Shown piece after piece: positions 46,001-54,069 of a stretch of 64,000 bases of DNA. A program made the translations under genes and the position numbers. The DNA lies in the NCBI RefSeq assembly GCF_003480435.1, contig NZ_QUJB01000003.1, positions 80,794-144,793 on the forward strand, read 5' to 3'. Position 1 is the stretch's first letter. Every line of letters starts with the position of its first letter. This DNA comes from Clostridium sp. AM30-24 (GTDB lineage Bacteria; Bacillota; Clostridia; Lachnospirales; Lachnospiraceae). Under the pieces are notes generated by a model. It searched no databases, was not told the DNA's origin, and saw only the letters and a list, made by a program, of their open reading frames with translations.

Positions 46001-46667
46001 GAAGGCGTACTTTACAGTGAAGTGCACGGAATACTTCCTGCGTGACACAGTTCCGGGGGATAAGGTATTCGCGTATCTGGAAGGTGCGATCCACGGTATG
46101 GAGCTTCGGAAGGTGCCGGAGATCTATCTTCTGGCGCTGGCGAAATTTTATTCGACTCTGGCACAGATCACTGAGGAGCAGAAGGCACTGCTATCCCGGA
46201 TGATGGATATCCTTTCCGCCAGAGGTATGGTATTCGCGTGGTACAAGGATCTTGCAAAATATGTGGATATGCCGGGCGAGGTCATGGATAAGGAGATCAT
46301 CGAGTACCATGGACGACCGGACGGAAGACCGATCTTAAAGATCCGGATCCTGCCGGACGAAGAAGAGTTCCATGAGGAAGAGATGAACATGGTCTATAAA
46401 GGGATCTATGTGCGCCAGAAACTCCTGTTTGACGGTGAGATCATGGAGTACGAGATCTGGGAGAATGAGGACGGAAGACTGGTGAAAAAGGCGGAGGGCG
46501 AAGTGACCTGCAGCGAACCGGCAACGGGGGATAAAGGAAACCGCTTCACGGCTTTAAATGCCATGAACCTCTATCTCGGAATGAAGGATGACCGGAAATT
46601 AAAAGAAAGCATGACAGAATACGTGACGGACAGTCAGATCGCGAAAAAGCTGTTCCGTCTGGCATAA
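43095..46667 (+). CDS. DUF5717-like giant protein (1190 residues)
   Basis: The 1190-residue protein has no signal peptide and no clear membrane helix. From memory it fits the DUF5717 family, seen mainly in Lachnospiraceae and of unknown function. The N-terminal ~300 residues look beta-rich (RELYLASENNLYIKGLAYSSHSRVKIL; LIKGNFTLVTNSGELEVPFLFRVEM). The centre is strongly alpha-helical and resembles TPR/solenoid repeats (LQAETYLDAERPDQAALCLDDAWE). The C-terminal part returns to beta-type sequence (HGRPDGRPILKIRILPDEEEF). It is first in a tight three-gene operon with an Hsp70/actin-like protein (13-bp gap) and a TPR protein. AAGGTG precedes the ATG. The 42707-43094 upstream gap contains TG-C-TATGAT as a possible extended -10 near 42930 and no gene. 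Confidence 0.7.
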   Translation: MRERIMRLSRGIVDAEMPKLFLDPVKIEETLGSDTVYKRELYLASENNLYIKGLAYSSHSRVKILKNAFGGLRNHIVYEVDTSWCENGDLIKGNFTLVTNSGELEVPFLFRVEMIESVRVLSTLKSMDDFVELAKKDMELALRLMEYRDFTEAPLFKDLRIRTIYEGLRGHGNRQNALEEFFLATGVKEPIELTLSTAKKVYDKPKDIVNDKVVLRKNTWGYLYMEVRADGDFIEIPKKVITQADFEEDRLDLRFRIHPERMHKGKNLGAIRLLTVHGDTVIRIEAMGEEPDRKRAEGEISKAGVCRYMKLREAYESGLYEKKAVLGKIQNELDAIRGANGGSVILSLLQAETYLDAERPDQAALCLDDAWETVSALRDRIGTLYCYYQYLQYRLEPDEEKKDAVVRLFRKKLEDVNGRFYLQLLQLKMLPEMYEEEEALAESFKMQYKNGCRSPFLYIETVRLFGKNPELLKTMDAFEIHALYYGVMNGLVGQELAERICALAPGAKFFHRLYYRLLAKLCEKYPTKDMLTAVCCLLIKGNVRGKESFSWYEKGINEEISLTRIYEYFLYALPDDYEKMMPRQVLLYFSYECAHLDQKSRAALYANVAAYIPQDDPLYKKYEREMEKFAMEQLFESRINRRLAVIYKHIIYRDMIDNQVARVLPGILKANRIQVKDAAMKYVIVSNEILTGEDAYPLQNQTAYVPLFFEDSVIMFQDTFGNRYMDVEYTKEPVLDEKELEEKCFEMYPDHPMLKMKACLEIMEKKDLEKEDVTGIETVLDTLPVKPAYQQKMLTRIISYYRAALLGDDEAMDAEGGAYLLKLDKRTLSRPERVDVCETLIVQNYMVQAYEMIKEFGEEQIRVKRLAALVSQLILDRMFEEDDLLLHLAGRVISDGHGDSVILDYLCEHYNGSGESMFRILAEAVKTHVETYDLEERLLAQCLFSGCEKHMDTVFDLYASRKETSDVIVKAYFTVKCTEYFLRDTVPGDKVFAYLEGAIHGMELRKVPEIYLLALAKFYSTLAQITEEQKALLSRMMDILSARGMVFAWYKDLAKYVDMPGEVMDKEIIEYHGRPDGRPILKIRILPDEEEFHEEEMNMVYKGIYVRQKLLFDGEIMEYEIWENEDGRLVKKAEGEVTCSEPATGDKGNRFTALNAMNLYLGMKDDRKLKESMTEYVTDSQIAKKLFRLA

Positions 46668-46680
46668 TGAGGACAAATAA

Positions 46681-47907
46681 ATGGAGAAACTGATCGTTGG
46701 CATCGACCTCTGTGATACCTACACTCAGGCGGCTGTTCTGGGCCGTGAGGAGGCGTGGATGCTCCCGACCGTCATCTGCAGAAAAAAATCCGCGGAAGAG
46801 TGGTATGTGGGGGAAGATGCATATAAATATACGCTGGTGGGCGAGGGCGTCATCGTTGATAAGCTCCTAAGCCTGGCGGCAAAAGAAGGAACATCCACCA
46901 TCGGAGGCGTAAAGTACGGTGGAATGGAACTGCTGCAGAGATTTTTAGGCAGCATCCTCGCCATGGTGCGTGCGGAGTATGCCGGACAGAAGATCGATGA
47001 GCTGGTCATCAGCCTCAAAAATTTGGAGATGAAGCTTTTGGAGGGACTTACGGCCAGCGTGGAAGCTCTTGGGATCCCGAGAGGAAATGTCCATATCGCA
47101 AGCCACACGGAATGCTTCGTCTACTATGTGCTGAACCAGAGAAGAGATGTCTGGGGTGGTCAGGTTGGCATGTTTTCCTTATCCGATGAGGACCTGCGTT
47201 ACTATGAACTGAAGGTCACGAGAGGGCCGCGCCAGATGACAGCTATCGCGGAGCATGAGGAGCTGGAAGAGGGTTTCAGCCTCAGCGTTCTCGATACAGG
47301 CTCTGGGGCAAAGATGGCAGACAAGATCCTGTGCGCCTGCGGAGAGCGGTTTTTACAGAAAAAGATCTTTTCCTCGATCTTCCTGACGGGAAAAGGTTTC
47401 GCGAGAACCGACTGGGCGCCGGAATTTATGAGGCAGATCTGCAACCGGAGAAGAGTCTTCGTGGAGACAGCCATCTTCGCAAAGGGTGCGGCCATGAAAG
47501 CTGAGGATTACTTAAACGAGAGCGGTTCCGGATCCTTTGTATGTCTCTGCGAGGGAAAATTAAAGTCCACGGTCTCTCTGGAGGTTATGAAGCGGGATAC
47601 AAAGACGGAGATCAGTCTGGCATCCGCCGGTGAGAGCTGGTACGAGGCGAGAAGTGTGGTGGAAGTGATCCCAGACGGGGAGAAGGAGATCTGCTTTACG
47701 ATCACACCGCAGCAGGAGCCAAAGAAAAAACGGACCGTGAAGATCCTCCTGGAGGGATTTCCGGAGCGCCCGAATAAGACGACGAAGATCCGGGTGGCTG
47801 TGGGATTCTTAGATGAGAAGACCATGGTGGTCAAGCTCACGGACCAGGGATTTGGGGAACTGTTCCCGAAAACGGACGCGGTGGTCCGTCAGGAGGTGAC
47901 ATTATGA
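46681..47907 (+). CDS. Hsp70/actin-fold ATPase-like protein (DUF5716-like)
   Basis: The 408-residue protein has the layout of an actin/Hsp70-fold nucleotide-binding domain in degenerate form. A phosphate-1-like loop IVGIDLCDTYTQAAVLG (about residues 5-21) stands where DnaK has GIDLGTT. A second phosphate loop-like VLDTGSGAKMADKIL (about 202-216) corresponds to DLGGGTFDVS, and IFLTGKGF (about 236) to LVGGS. The C-terminal ~120 residues (about 285-408) are beta-rich, like a substrate-binding or wing domain. From memory it belongs to the DUF5716 family. Loss of canonical Gly residues leaves ATP hydrolysis uncertain. Its stop overlaps the start of the TPR gene by 4 nt. It probably forms a complex with the products of its two operon partners. 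Confidence 0.65.
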   Translation: MEKLIVGIDLCDTYTQAAVLGREEAWMLPTVICRKKSAEEWYVGEDAYKYTLVGEGVIVDKLLSLAAKEGTSTIGGVKYGGMELLQRFLGSILAMVRAEYAGQKIDELVISLKNLEMKLLEGLTASVEALGIPRGNVHIASHTECFVYYVLNQRRDVWGGQVGMFSLSDEDLRYYELKVTRGPRQMTAIAEHEELEEGFSLSVLDTGSGAKMADKILCACGERFLQKKIFSSIFLTGKGFARTDWAPEFMRQICNRRRVFVETAIFAKGAAMKAEDYLNESGSGSFVCLCEGKLKSTVSLEVMKRDTKTEISLASAGESWYEARSVVEVIPDGEKEICFTITPQQEPKKKRTVKILLEGFPERPNKTTKIRVAVGFLDEKTMVVKLTDQGFGELFPKTDAVVRQEVTL

Positions 47908-48713
47908 GCCTGATTCTCTGTAGACAGGAACCGGTAACGGTTCCGCTTTATATCGAGGATCTTGGGATCCATATCTACTCCTCCCAGGAGCTCTGCTATG
48001 TGATCTACAACAATCCGCTGCTGGTGCTGGAGGGATTTATTGATAAACGCCTGACTGAGTTTTTAAGAAGCGAGCTTCGGATGCCGTTTCTTGCGGAACG
48101 GGTGGAAAAATGGATGGACAGCCACGGGGCGACGGAGGAGATCCTGTACCTGATCCTCAAGGAATGCAATTATTATACCCCGAGGGAGCAGGCGGCTTAC
48201 CGGCAGACCGTGAACGGACTGAAAAAACTCTCAGAGGAAGAGTACGAGAAGCGCCGCGCAGATTATTTCTATGGTCTGGATCTTTTCGGAAAAGCGGTCA
48301 CGATCTACGAGCAGATCTTAGATGGGGCCGGACGCCATCTCTCCGGGGATTTCCGGGGAAAAGTCTGGAACAATATCGCGGCCTGCTACGCGAAACTCTT
48401 CTGTTACCAGAAAGCTATGCATGCCTACGAGAATGCCTGGAATGCGAAGCCGGAGGCGGAGTATGTGAAACGCATGTACTTCCTCACGATACTGAATCTG
48501 GAGCTTTCGCTTAAGGATAAATTCCGGGAGATGATCGGGGAGGACGATAAGGAAGTCTGGAATAAAGAAGTGGAAGAGGCGAGAGAAGAGTCAGAGAAGG
48601 CGCCGGAGACGCTGAAGCTTGCCGCCGTATTCGAGAAAGACCCGGCTGGCCGGATCGCAGCGGCGGGGGATATCCTGAATCAGTGGAAGATGGAATACAG
48701 GAGAATGCTGTAG
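47904..48713 (+). CDS. TPR-containing protein of the DUF5717 operon
   Basis: The 269-residue soluble protein has at least one clear tetratricopeptide-like repeat (GKVWNNIAACYAKLFCYQKAMHAYENAWNAKP, about residues 151-182), preceded by a further helical pair (FGKAVTIYEQILDGAGRHLS). Its N-terminus (MSLILCRQEPVTVPLYIEDLGIHIYSSQELCYVIYNNP) is distinctive and not recognised. It starts inside the stop codon of the Hsp70-like gene (ATGA), so translation is coupled. It probably acts as an adaptor in a complex with the other two proteins. It is followed within 10 bp by the T-box promoter, with no clear terminator between. Confidence 0.7.
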   Translation: MSLILCRQEPVTVPLYIEDLGIHIYSSQELCYVIYNNPLLVLEGFIDKRLTEFLRSELRMPFLAERVEKWMDSHGATEEILYLILKECNYYTPREQAAYRQTVNGLKKLSEEEYEKRRADYFYGLDLFGKAVTIYEQILDGAGRHLSGDFRGKVWNNIAACYAKLFCYQKAMHAYENAWNAKPEAEYVKRMYFLTILNLELSLKDKFREMIGEDDKEVWNKEVEEAREESEKAPETLKLAAVFEKDPAGRIAAAGDILNQWKMEYRRML

Positions 48714-48719
48714 TTTCCC

Positions 48720-48748
48720 TTGACATTTTATCAGGATTCTACTATATT
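48720..48748 (+). promoter_or_regulatory. Promoter of the valS T-box transcript
   Basis: TTGACA (48720-48725) and TATATT (48743-48748) with a 17-bp spacer, starting 7 bp after the preceding stop codon. Confidence 0.85.
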
Positions 48749-48751
48749 ATG

Positions 48752-49090
48752 TAAGAGCGGCCGGAAAAATCAAATGACCGTTATATGGAACAGGTGGCTG
48801 ATAAAGAGACCTGCTCCATGGAATATAAGAAAGGCTGGGAAGAAGAGGAGTACATTTTCTGCACCTTCAGAGAGGACTGACCATAGGCTGGAAGTCGGTC
48901 CGGAAATGCAAAAATGGAAGGTAGCTTCGGAGCCGGAATGGTGAAATAAGAGTAGCTGTTCCCGGGGAGAGACCTCGTTAAGAACGAAGAGATGCTGTTT
49001 GGAGGATCGTTCTGGATCCGGACAGTAAATAAAGGTGGTAACGCGGTGATTCGCCCTTTGCATGAGAGTGCAGAGGGCTTTTCTTATATG
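48752..49090 (+). promoter_or_regulatory. T-box riboswitch leader (valine-type by context)
   Basis: The leader carries the features of a T-box. A stem I region holds GAAGAGGAGTA and AGAGAGGACTGACC-type elements (48840-48900). The T-box sequence AAAGGTGGTAACGCGG (49028-49043) contains the TGGT bulge that pairs with the tRNA acceptor end. It is followed by a competing terminator. Uncharged tRNA would favour the antiterminator. The amino acid is inferred from the downstream valS; I could not place the specifier codon by eye. Confidence 0.92.
49052..49087 (+). terminator. T-box-controlled terminator
   Basis: GCCCTTTGCA and TGCAGAGGGC pair around TGAGAG, followed by TTTTCTT. It directly follows the T-box antiterminator sequence. 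Confidence 0.88.
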
Positions 49091-49185
49091 AGTAAGCAGG
49101 GCGATAGCCCGGATTACGAATGTTGGCAGCAGCTGAGGGAGTGCCCGGCAGGCGCACAGCAGCTGCCTTTCGAGAGGAGTACATG

Positions 49186-49395
49186 ATGGTAAAAAAAGAT
49201 GCAAAACAGAAAAAAGTACGGATCACGAACTGCGAGACCTGCGCCTTTTACACATATGATGACGAGTATGGATATTATGTCTGTGAGGCAGATCTCGACG
49301 AGGACGAGATGTCCGCGTTCCTCCGCGGAAGTGACTTTTCCTGCGGTTTTTACCAGGCAGATGATGAGTACGCTGTTGTAAGAAAACAGATGTAA
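49186..49395 (+). CDS. Small Cys-containing acidic protein (DUF6472-like)
   Basis: The 69-residue protein has a compact pattern with Cys residues in ITNCETCAFYTYDDEYGYYVCEADLDEDE and CGFYQADDEYAVV, so four Cys residues in a C-x2-C...C...C arrangement could bind a metal. From memory it matches DUF6472, a small family of clostridial proteins of unknown function. The second of two tandem ATG codons (49186) is 6 nt from AGGAG and is preferred. It lies between the T-box and valS and would share the valine-tRNA-responsive transcript. A hairpin (GTAACTGC/GCAGTTAC, 49461-49487) separates it from valS. Confidence 0.75.
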   Translation: MVKKDAKQKKVRITNCETCAFYTYDDEYGYYVCEADLDEDEMSAFLRGSDFSCGFYQADDEYAVVRKQM

Positions 49396-49523
49396 ACGAG
49401 ATGATTTTGCGAGTCTGCGCATTTTGCGCTGATAATAAAAAAGTAAATTGAAAAGCAGTAACTGCTCCACATTTTTGCAGTTACAAAAAAGAAACATGTT
49501 GATAAAGTTTTAAGGAGAAGACC

Positions 49524-52175
49524 ATGAAAGAACTGGAAAAGACCTACAATCCGGCGGACATTGAGGACCGTCTGTACCAGAAATGGCTGGACAACAAATA
49601 TTTCCACGCTGACGCGGAGAGAGGAAGACGCGAGGGCAAAAAGCCGTTCACGATCGTAATGCCGCCGCCGAATATTACAGGACAGCTCCATATGGGACAT
49701 GCCCTCGACAATACGATGCAGGATATCCTGATCCGTTACAAGAGAATGCAGGGTTATGAGGCACTCTGGCAGCCGGGAACAGACCATGCGGCGATCGCTA
49801 CCGAGGTCAAGGTCATCGACAAGTTAAAAAAAGAGGGCATCAACAAAAATGACCTTGGACGTGAGGGATTCTTAAAAGAGGCCTGGAAATGGAAAGATGA
49901 GTACGGCACACGGATCATCAAACAGCTCCACAAGCTCGGCTCCTCCGCTGACTGGGACAGAGAGCGTTTCACCATGGACGCAGGCTGTTCTGAGGCTGTT
50001 TTAGAAGTATTTACACGTCTTTATGAAAAAGGATATATCTACAAGGGATCCAGGATCATCAACTGGTGTCCGGTCTGCAAGACATCCATCTCCGATGCTG
50101 AGGTAGAGCACAAGGAGCAGGACGGCTTCTTCTGGCACATCAACTACCCGATCGTGGGTGAAGAGGGAAGATTTGTCGAGATCGCCACAACGAGACCGGA
50201 GACACTGCTCGGCGATACCGCCGTTGCTGTAAACCCGGAGGACGAGCGTTACAAAGACATCATCGGAAAGATGTTAAAGCTTCCGCTCACAGACCGCGAG
50301 ATCCCGGTGATCGCCGACGAGTATGTTGACAAGGAATTCGGAACCGGCTGCGTAAAGATCACACCGGCCCACGACCCGAATGACTTCGAGGTCGGAAAAC
50401 GCCACAACCTGGAAGAGATCTGCATCATGAACGATGACGCGACCATCAATGTTCCGGGCAAGTATTTCGGCATGGACCGCTACGAGGCGAGAAAAGCCAT
50501 GGTCGAGGACTTAAAGGAAATGGGCCTTCTCGTAAAAATCGTTCCGCACAGCCACAACGTTGGTACCCACGACCGCTGCGGCACAACTGTAGAGCCGATG
50601 GTAAAACCGCAGTGGTTTGTAAAGATGGATGAGATGGCAAAACCGGCCATCGAGGCATTAAAGAGCGGCAAATTAAGATTCGTTCCGGAGAGTTTCGGTA
50701 AGACATATCTCCACTGGCTTGAGGGGATCCGCGACTGGTGTATCTCCAGACAGCTCTGGTGGGGACACAGAATCCCGGCTTACTACTGTGAAGAGTGCGG
50801 CGAGATGACCGTTGCGAAGATGATGCCGGAGAAGTGCCCGAAGTGCGGCTGCACGCATTTAAAGCAGGATGAGGACACCCTTGATACCTGGTTCTCCTCC
50901 GCGTTATGGCCGTTCTCCACACTGGGCTGGCCGAAGGATACAGATGAGATGAAGTACTTCTATCCGACCGACGTTCTCGTTACCGGATACGATATCATCT
51001 TCTTCTGGGTCATCCGTATGGTATTCTCGGGACTTGAGCAGACAGGCGAGTGCCCGTTCAACACTGTCCTGATCCACGGTCTTGTCCGTGACTCCCAGGG
51101 GCGCAAGATGAGTAAGTCCTTAGGAAACGGTATCGATCCGCTGGAAGTGATCGACAAGTACGGAGCGGATGCTCTCCGTATGACGCTTATGACAGGAAAC
51201 GCGCCGGGCAACGACATGCGTTTCTACTGGGAGAGAGTCGAGGCCAGCAGAAACTTCGCAAACAAGGTATGGAACGCGAGCCGTTTCATCATGATGAATA
51301 TCGAGAAAGCGCCGGCAGGCGAGGCAAAGCTTACAGACCTCACGGCAGCAGATAAATGGATCCTCTCCAAGGTCAACGACCTCGCGAAGGAAGTAACGGA
51401 AAACATGGACAAGTACGAGCTCGGAATCGCTCTCCAGAAGGTCTACGACTTCGTATGGGAGGAATTCTGTGACTGGTATATCGAGATGGTAAAACCGCGT
51501 CTCTGGAACGATGAGGACCGGACGAAGGCGGCTGCGATCTGGACATTAAAGACGGTTCTGATCAATTCCTTAAAGCTCTTACACCCGTTCATGCCGTTTA
51601 TCACAGAAGAGATCTTCTGCAATTTACAGGACGAGGAGCCGTCCATTATGATCTCCTCCTGGCCGGTATATAAGGAAGAGTGGAACTTCGCGGCAGACGA
51701 GCACGCGGTAGAGGTCATCAAAGAGGCTGTCCGCGCGATCCGTAATGTGCGCACATCCATGAACGTTCCGCCGAGCAGAAAGGCAAAAGTATTTGTTGTA
51801 ACTGAGGATGCCGATCTCACAGATATCTTCGAGAACAGCCGCGTATTCTTCAGTACCCTTGCTTCCGCCAGCGAGGTAGTGATCCAGAAGGATAAGACAG
51901 GAATCGGTGAGGACGCTGTATCCGCAGTGATCCCGAAGGCAGCGATCTATATGCCGTTCGCTGAGCTTGTCGACATCGAGAAGGAGACCGAGCGCTTAAA
52001 GAAGGAAGAGGAGCGCCTCACAAAAGAGCTTGCCCGCGTAAACGGAATGCTTGCAAACGAAAAGTTCGTAAGCAAGGCACCGCAGGCGAAGATCGATGAG
52101 GAGAAGGCAAAACTTCAGAAGTACACCGAGATGATGGAGCAGGTAAAGACTCGTCTGGCTCAGCTTGGTAAGTAA
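49524..52175 (+). CDS. valS: Valyl-tRNA synthetase
   Basis: The 883-residue class I synthetase charges tRNA-Val. The HIGH motif lies in [18 protein letters not shown] (HMGH at residues 56-59) and KMSKS in [15 protein letters not shown] (about 525-540). The editing (CP1) domain is present ([22 protein letters not shown]), as is a C-terminal coiled-coil arm ([23 protein letters not shown]) typical of ValRS. AAGGAGAAGACC precedes the ATG. It is controlled by the T-box leader about 440 bp upstream, together with the small Cys-containing protein. Confidence 0.98.
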   Translation: MKELEKTYNPADIEDRLYQKWLDNKYFHADAERGRREGKKPFTIVMPPPNITGQLHMGHALDNTMQDILIRYKRMQGYEALWQPGTDHAAIATEVKVIDKLKKEGINKNDLGREGFLKEAWKWKDEYGTRIIKQLHKLGSSADWDRERFTMDAGCSEAVLEVFTRLYEKGYIYKGSRIINWCPVCKTSISDAEVEHKEQDGFFWHINYPIVGEEGRFVEIATTRPETLLGDTAVAVNPEDERYKDIIGKMLKLPLTDREIPVIADEYVDKEFGTGCVKITPAHDPNDFEVGKRHNLEEICIMNDDATINVPGKYFGMDRYEARKAMVEDLKEMGLLVKIVPHSHNVGTHDRCGTTVEPMVKPQWFVKMDEMAKPAIEALKSGKLRFVPESFGKTYLHWLEGIRDWCISRQLWWGHRIPAYYCEECGEMTVAKMMPEKCPKCGCTHLKQDEDTLDTWFSSALWPFSTLGWPKDTDEMKYFYPTDVLVTGYDIIFFWVIRMVFSGLEQTGECPFNTVLIHGLVRDSQGRKMSKSLGNGIDPLEVIDKYGADALRMTLMTGNAPGNDMRFYWERVEASRNFANKVWNASRFIMMNIEKAPAGEAKLTDLTAADKWILSKVNDLAKEVTENMDKYELGIALQKVYDFVWEEFCDWYIEMVKPRLWNDEDRTKAAAIWTLKTVLINSLKLLHPFMPFITEEIFCNLQDEEPSIMISSWPVYKEEWNFAADEHAVEVIKEAVRAIRNVRTSMNVPPSRKAKVFVVTEDADLTDIFENSRVFFSTLASASEVVIQKDKTGIGEDAVSAVIPKAAIYMPFAELVDIEKETERLKKEEERLTKELARVNGMLANEKFVSKAPQAKIDEEKAKLQKYTEMMEQVKTRLAQLGK

Positions 52176-52517
52176 TCGATGAAAATATGACCATGGCATG
52201 AAAGTGCTGAATGGTTTCAGCAGGAAAGGACAGCGGGTGGAACATGACTTGCTGTCAGGGCAGCCGCAGGTTTTATGGCCTGTGGCTGTTCATTTTATGG
52301 GAGCAGCATCGGCAAAAACGGTTCCTGTTTGTTCAGGGTGGGAACAGGAACCGATACAGTAATCCTGTCGAATCTTTCCGACATGTTCTTGTTGCAAAAA
52401 ATACCATAAACAGGTATCATAAGTGAAAGAAACGCTGCCGTTTACGGCAGATATTTTCTGTACCGGGAATACCGCCAGACAGCGTTCCGATTGCAGGTCA
52501 CAACAGGAGGCGATTTC
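52176..52517 (+). other. Intergenic region valS-folC with hairpins, no gene recognised
   Basis: The gap holds a GGTTCCTGTT/GAACAGGAACC hairpin (52320-52353) and a CTGCCGTTTACGGCAG palindrome near 52436-52451. Neither has a good T-run. A possible 71-codon frame in it has no ribosome site and no resemblance to known proteins. No tetrahydrofolate riboswitch pattern was recognised. Confidence 0.5.
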
Positions 52518-53873
52518 TTGGAGTACATAACGATGCAGGAAGCCTGGGATCAGATCGAGGCGATCCCGGGATATGCGAGAAAAAAGAGCAGTCTTTTAAA
52601 AATACGGGAATTCCTTGGTCTTCTGGGAGAACCGGACCGGGAATTTCAGGTGATCCATGTGGCGGGAACCAACGGAAAGGGTTCCGTCTGCGCATTCCTC
52701 ACCTCCATGATCCGGGAAGCAAAAATTCCCTGCGGGACATTCGTGTCCCCCCATCTTGTGGATATCCGGGAGCGGTTCCTTATAAACGGGGAGATAGTCC
52801 CGGAGCCGGATTTTATCAGGGCATTCCTGGAGGTACAGCATGCCTGTGAGATATGGGAAAGGAGAGGAGAGCCCCATCCCACCTATTTTGAATTTTTATT
52901 TTACATGGGACTCTGCATATTCCGGAACGCGGGCGTGAGGGTGCTCGTGTTAGAGACAGGAATGGGCGGAACTTACGATGTGACGAATGTTGTGGAAAAT
53001 CCGCTTGCCTCCGTCATCACGTCCATCAGCATCGACCATACAGCGTTTTTAGGATCCACGATCCCGGAGATCGCGGCACATAAAGCAGGGATCATAAAGT
53101 CCCGGCGACCTGTTGTGTATGATGACAGTTCATCGGAAGCAGCGGCGGTGATCTTTGCGAAAGCAAAGGAAATGAAATCTGAAGGATTTCCCGTGACGCC
53201 GGATGAAGTCCGTCGCGGGATCCGGCCTTGTCTCGTAAAATCTCCGGATCCGGGCGTGGCAGGACATCAGGAAATGAGCTTTTCCTATTGTGGTGAAGAG
53301 ATTTTGTTTGAGATCCCATTTGCGGCTCCCTACCAGCTCATGAACGCAGCTCTGGCGATCCGGGCATTGGAGGTTTCCGGACTTCCGGTGGCGCCTGAAC
53401 AGGCGGCAGAGGGAGTAAAAAAGGCAAAATGGCCTGCAAGAATGGAGGAGATCAGCACTGGTGTCTACCTCGACGGGGCCCACAATGCGGACGGGATCCG
53501 GGCATTTCTCGACGCGGCCTGCAGGTTAAAGGAACTTCGGAAGCCGGATCATGTGCGGATCCTGTTTGCGGTCTCCGCGGACAAGGATCATCAACGGATG
53601 CTGAGTGAGATTGCAGAGCGGCTGAAACCGGATCTGTGGATCTTATCGAAAATGGAGTCACACCGGACCCTCTCCGTGGAAGATTTGGAAGCGGCGGCAG
53701 AAAAGCTGCGGGCGGAATATGGAGAAGAGACGGAGTACCGGGTGAGCCAGAATGTGAAACACGCCGTGAAGGAATTACTTGACCTGCATGGAGAACGGGA
53801 TCTCTCGTTTATCGCGGGGTCACTGTATCTTGCAGGGGAAGTAAAGGAACAGATCAGCCAAAGCACAAGTTAA
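52518..53873 (+). CDS. folC: Folylpolyglutamate synthase / dihydrofolate synthase
   Basis: The enzyme adds glutamate residues to folates (and may join glutamate to dihydropteroate) using ATP. The Mur-ligase-type P-loop is HVAGTNGKGSVCAFL, followed by FVSPHLVDIRERFLINGE and the ETGMGGTYDVTNVV segment. The C-terminal domain contains DGAHNADGIRAFLDA. The proposed start is TTG at 52518, 7 nt after AGGAGG, giving 451 residues. An ATG at 52533 with GGAG 9 nt upstream is a close alternative (446 residues). The following small gene begins 50 bp later. Confidence 0.93.
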   Translation: MEYITMQEAWDQIEAIPGYARKKSSLLKIREFLGLLGEPDREFQVIHVAGTNGKGSVCAFLTSMIREAKIPCGTFVSPHLVDIRERFLINGEIVPEPDFIRAFLEVQHACEIWERRGEPHPTYFEFLFYMGLCIFRNAGVRVLVLETGMGGTYDVTNVVENPLASVITSISIDHTAFLGSTIPEIAAHKAGIIKSRRPVVYDDSSSEAAAVIFAKAKEMKSEGFPVTPDEVRRGIRPCLVKSPDPGVAGHQEMSFSYCGEEILFEIPFAAPYQLMNAALAIRALEVSGLPVAPEQAAEGVKKAKWPARMEEISTGVYLDGAHNADGIRAFLDAACRLKELRKPDHVRILFAVSADKDHQRMLSEIAERLKPDLWILSKMESHRTLSVEDLEAAAEKLRAEYGEETEYRVSQNVKHAVKELLDLHGERDLSFIAGSLYLAGEVKEQISQSTS

Positions 53874-53922
53874 GCAGACCGTTCCGGTATGCTGCTGCCG
53901 GGACACCAAAGGAGGAAGAAAA

Positions 53923-54066
53923 ATGATCAACTTTGAGGAAGAGATCGAGCGCTTCAAGCCGAGCCTTGAGGTGGAGGCGGTCAGCGACGCCATCGTAAAG
54001 AGTGACCTCACAGATATGGCAGATATTATGATGGACATCATGAAGGATATCAAAAAGGAAAAGTAA
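53923..54066 (+). CDS. Small acidic protein of 47 residues
   Basis: A short frame with an excellent ribosome site (AAAGGAGG, 7 nt, ATG) encodes MINFEEEIERFKPSLEVEAV...DLTDMADIMMDIMKDIKKEK. It is predicted to be mostly helical and acidic, with no signal peptide or membrane segment. It ends 3 bp before the TPR membrane protein gene, so the two are almost certainly co-translated. I do not recognise a named family; similar short proteins may exist in related genomes. A role as a partner or regulator of the TPR protein is inference from position only. Confidence 0.75.
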   Translation: MINFEEEIERFKPSLEVEAVSDAIVKSDLTDMADIMMDIMKDIKKEK

Positions 54067-54069
54067 TAT

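Noticed and set aside
52211-52426. 71-codon frame between valS and folC
   Set aside because: No convincing ribosome site, low-quality composition, and it spans a hairpin.
52176-52517. Possible tetrahydrofolate riboswitch before folC
   Set aside because: The hairpins do not show the pattern I know for that class, and no T-run expression platform follows.
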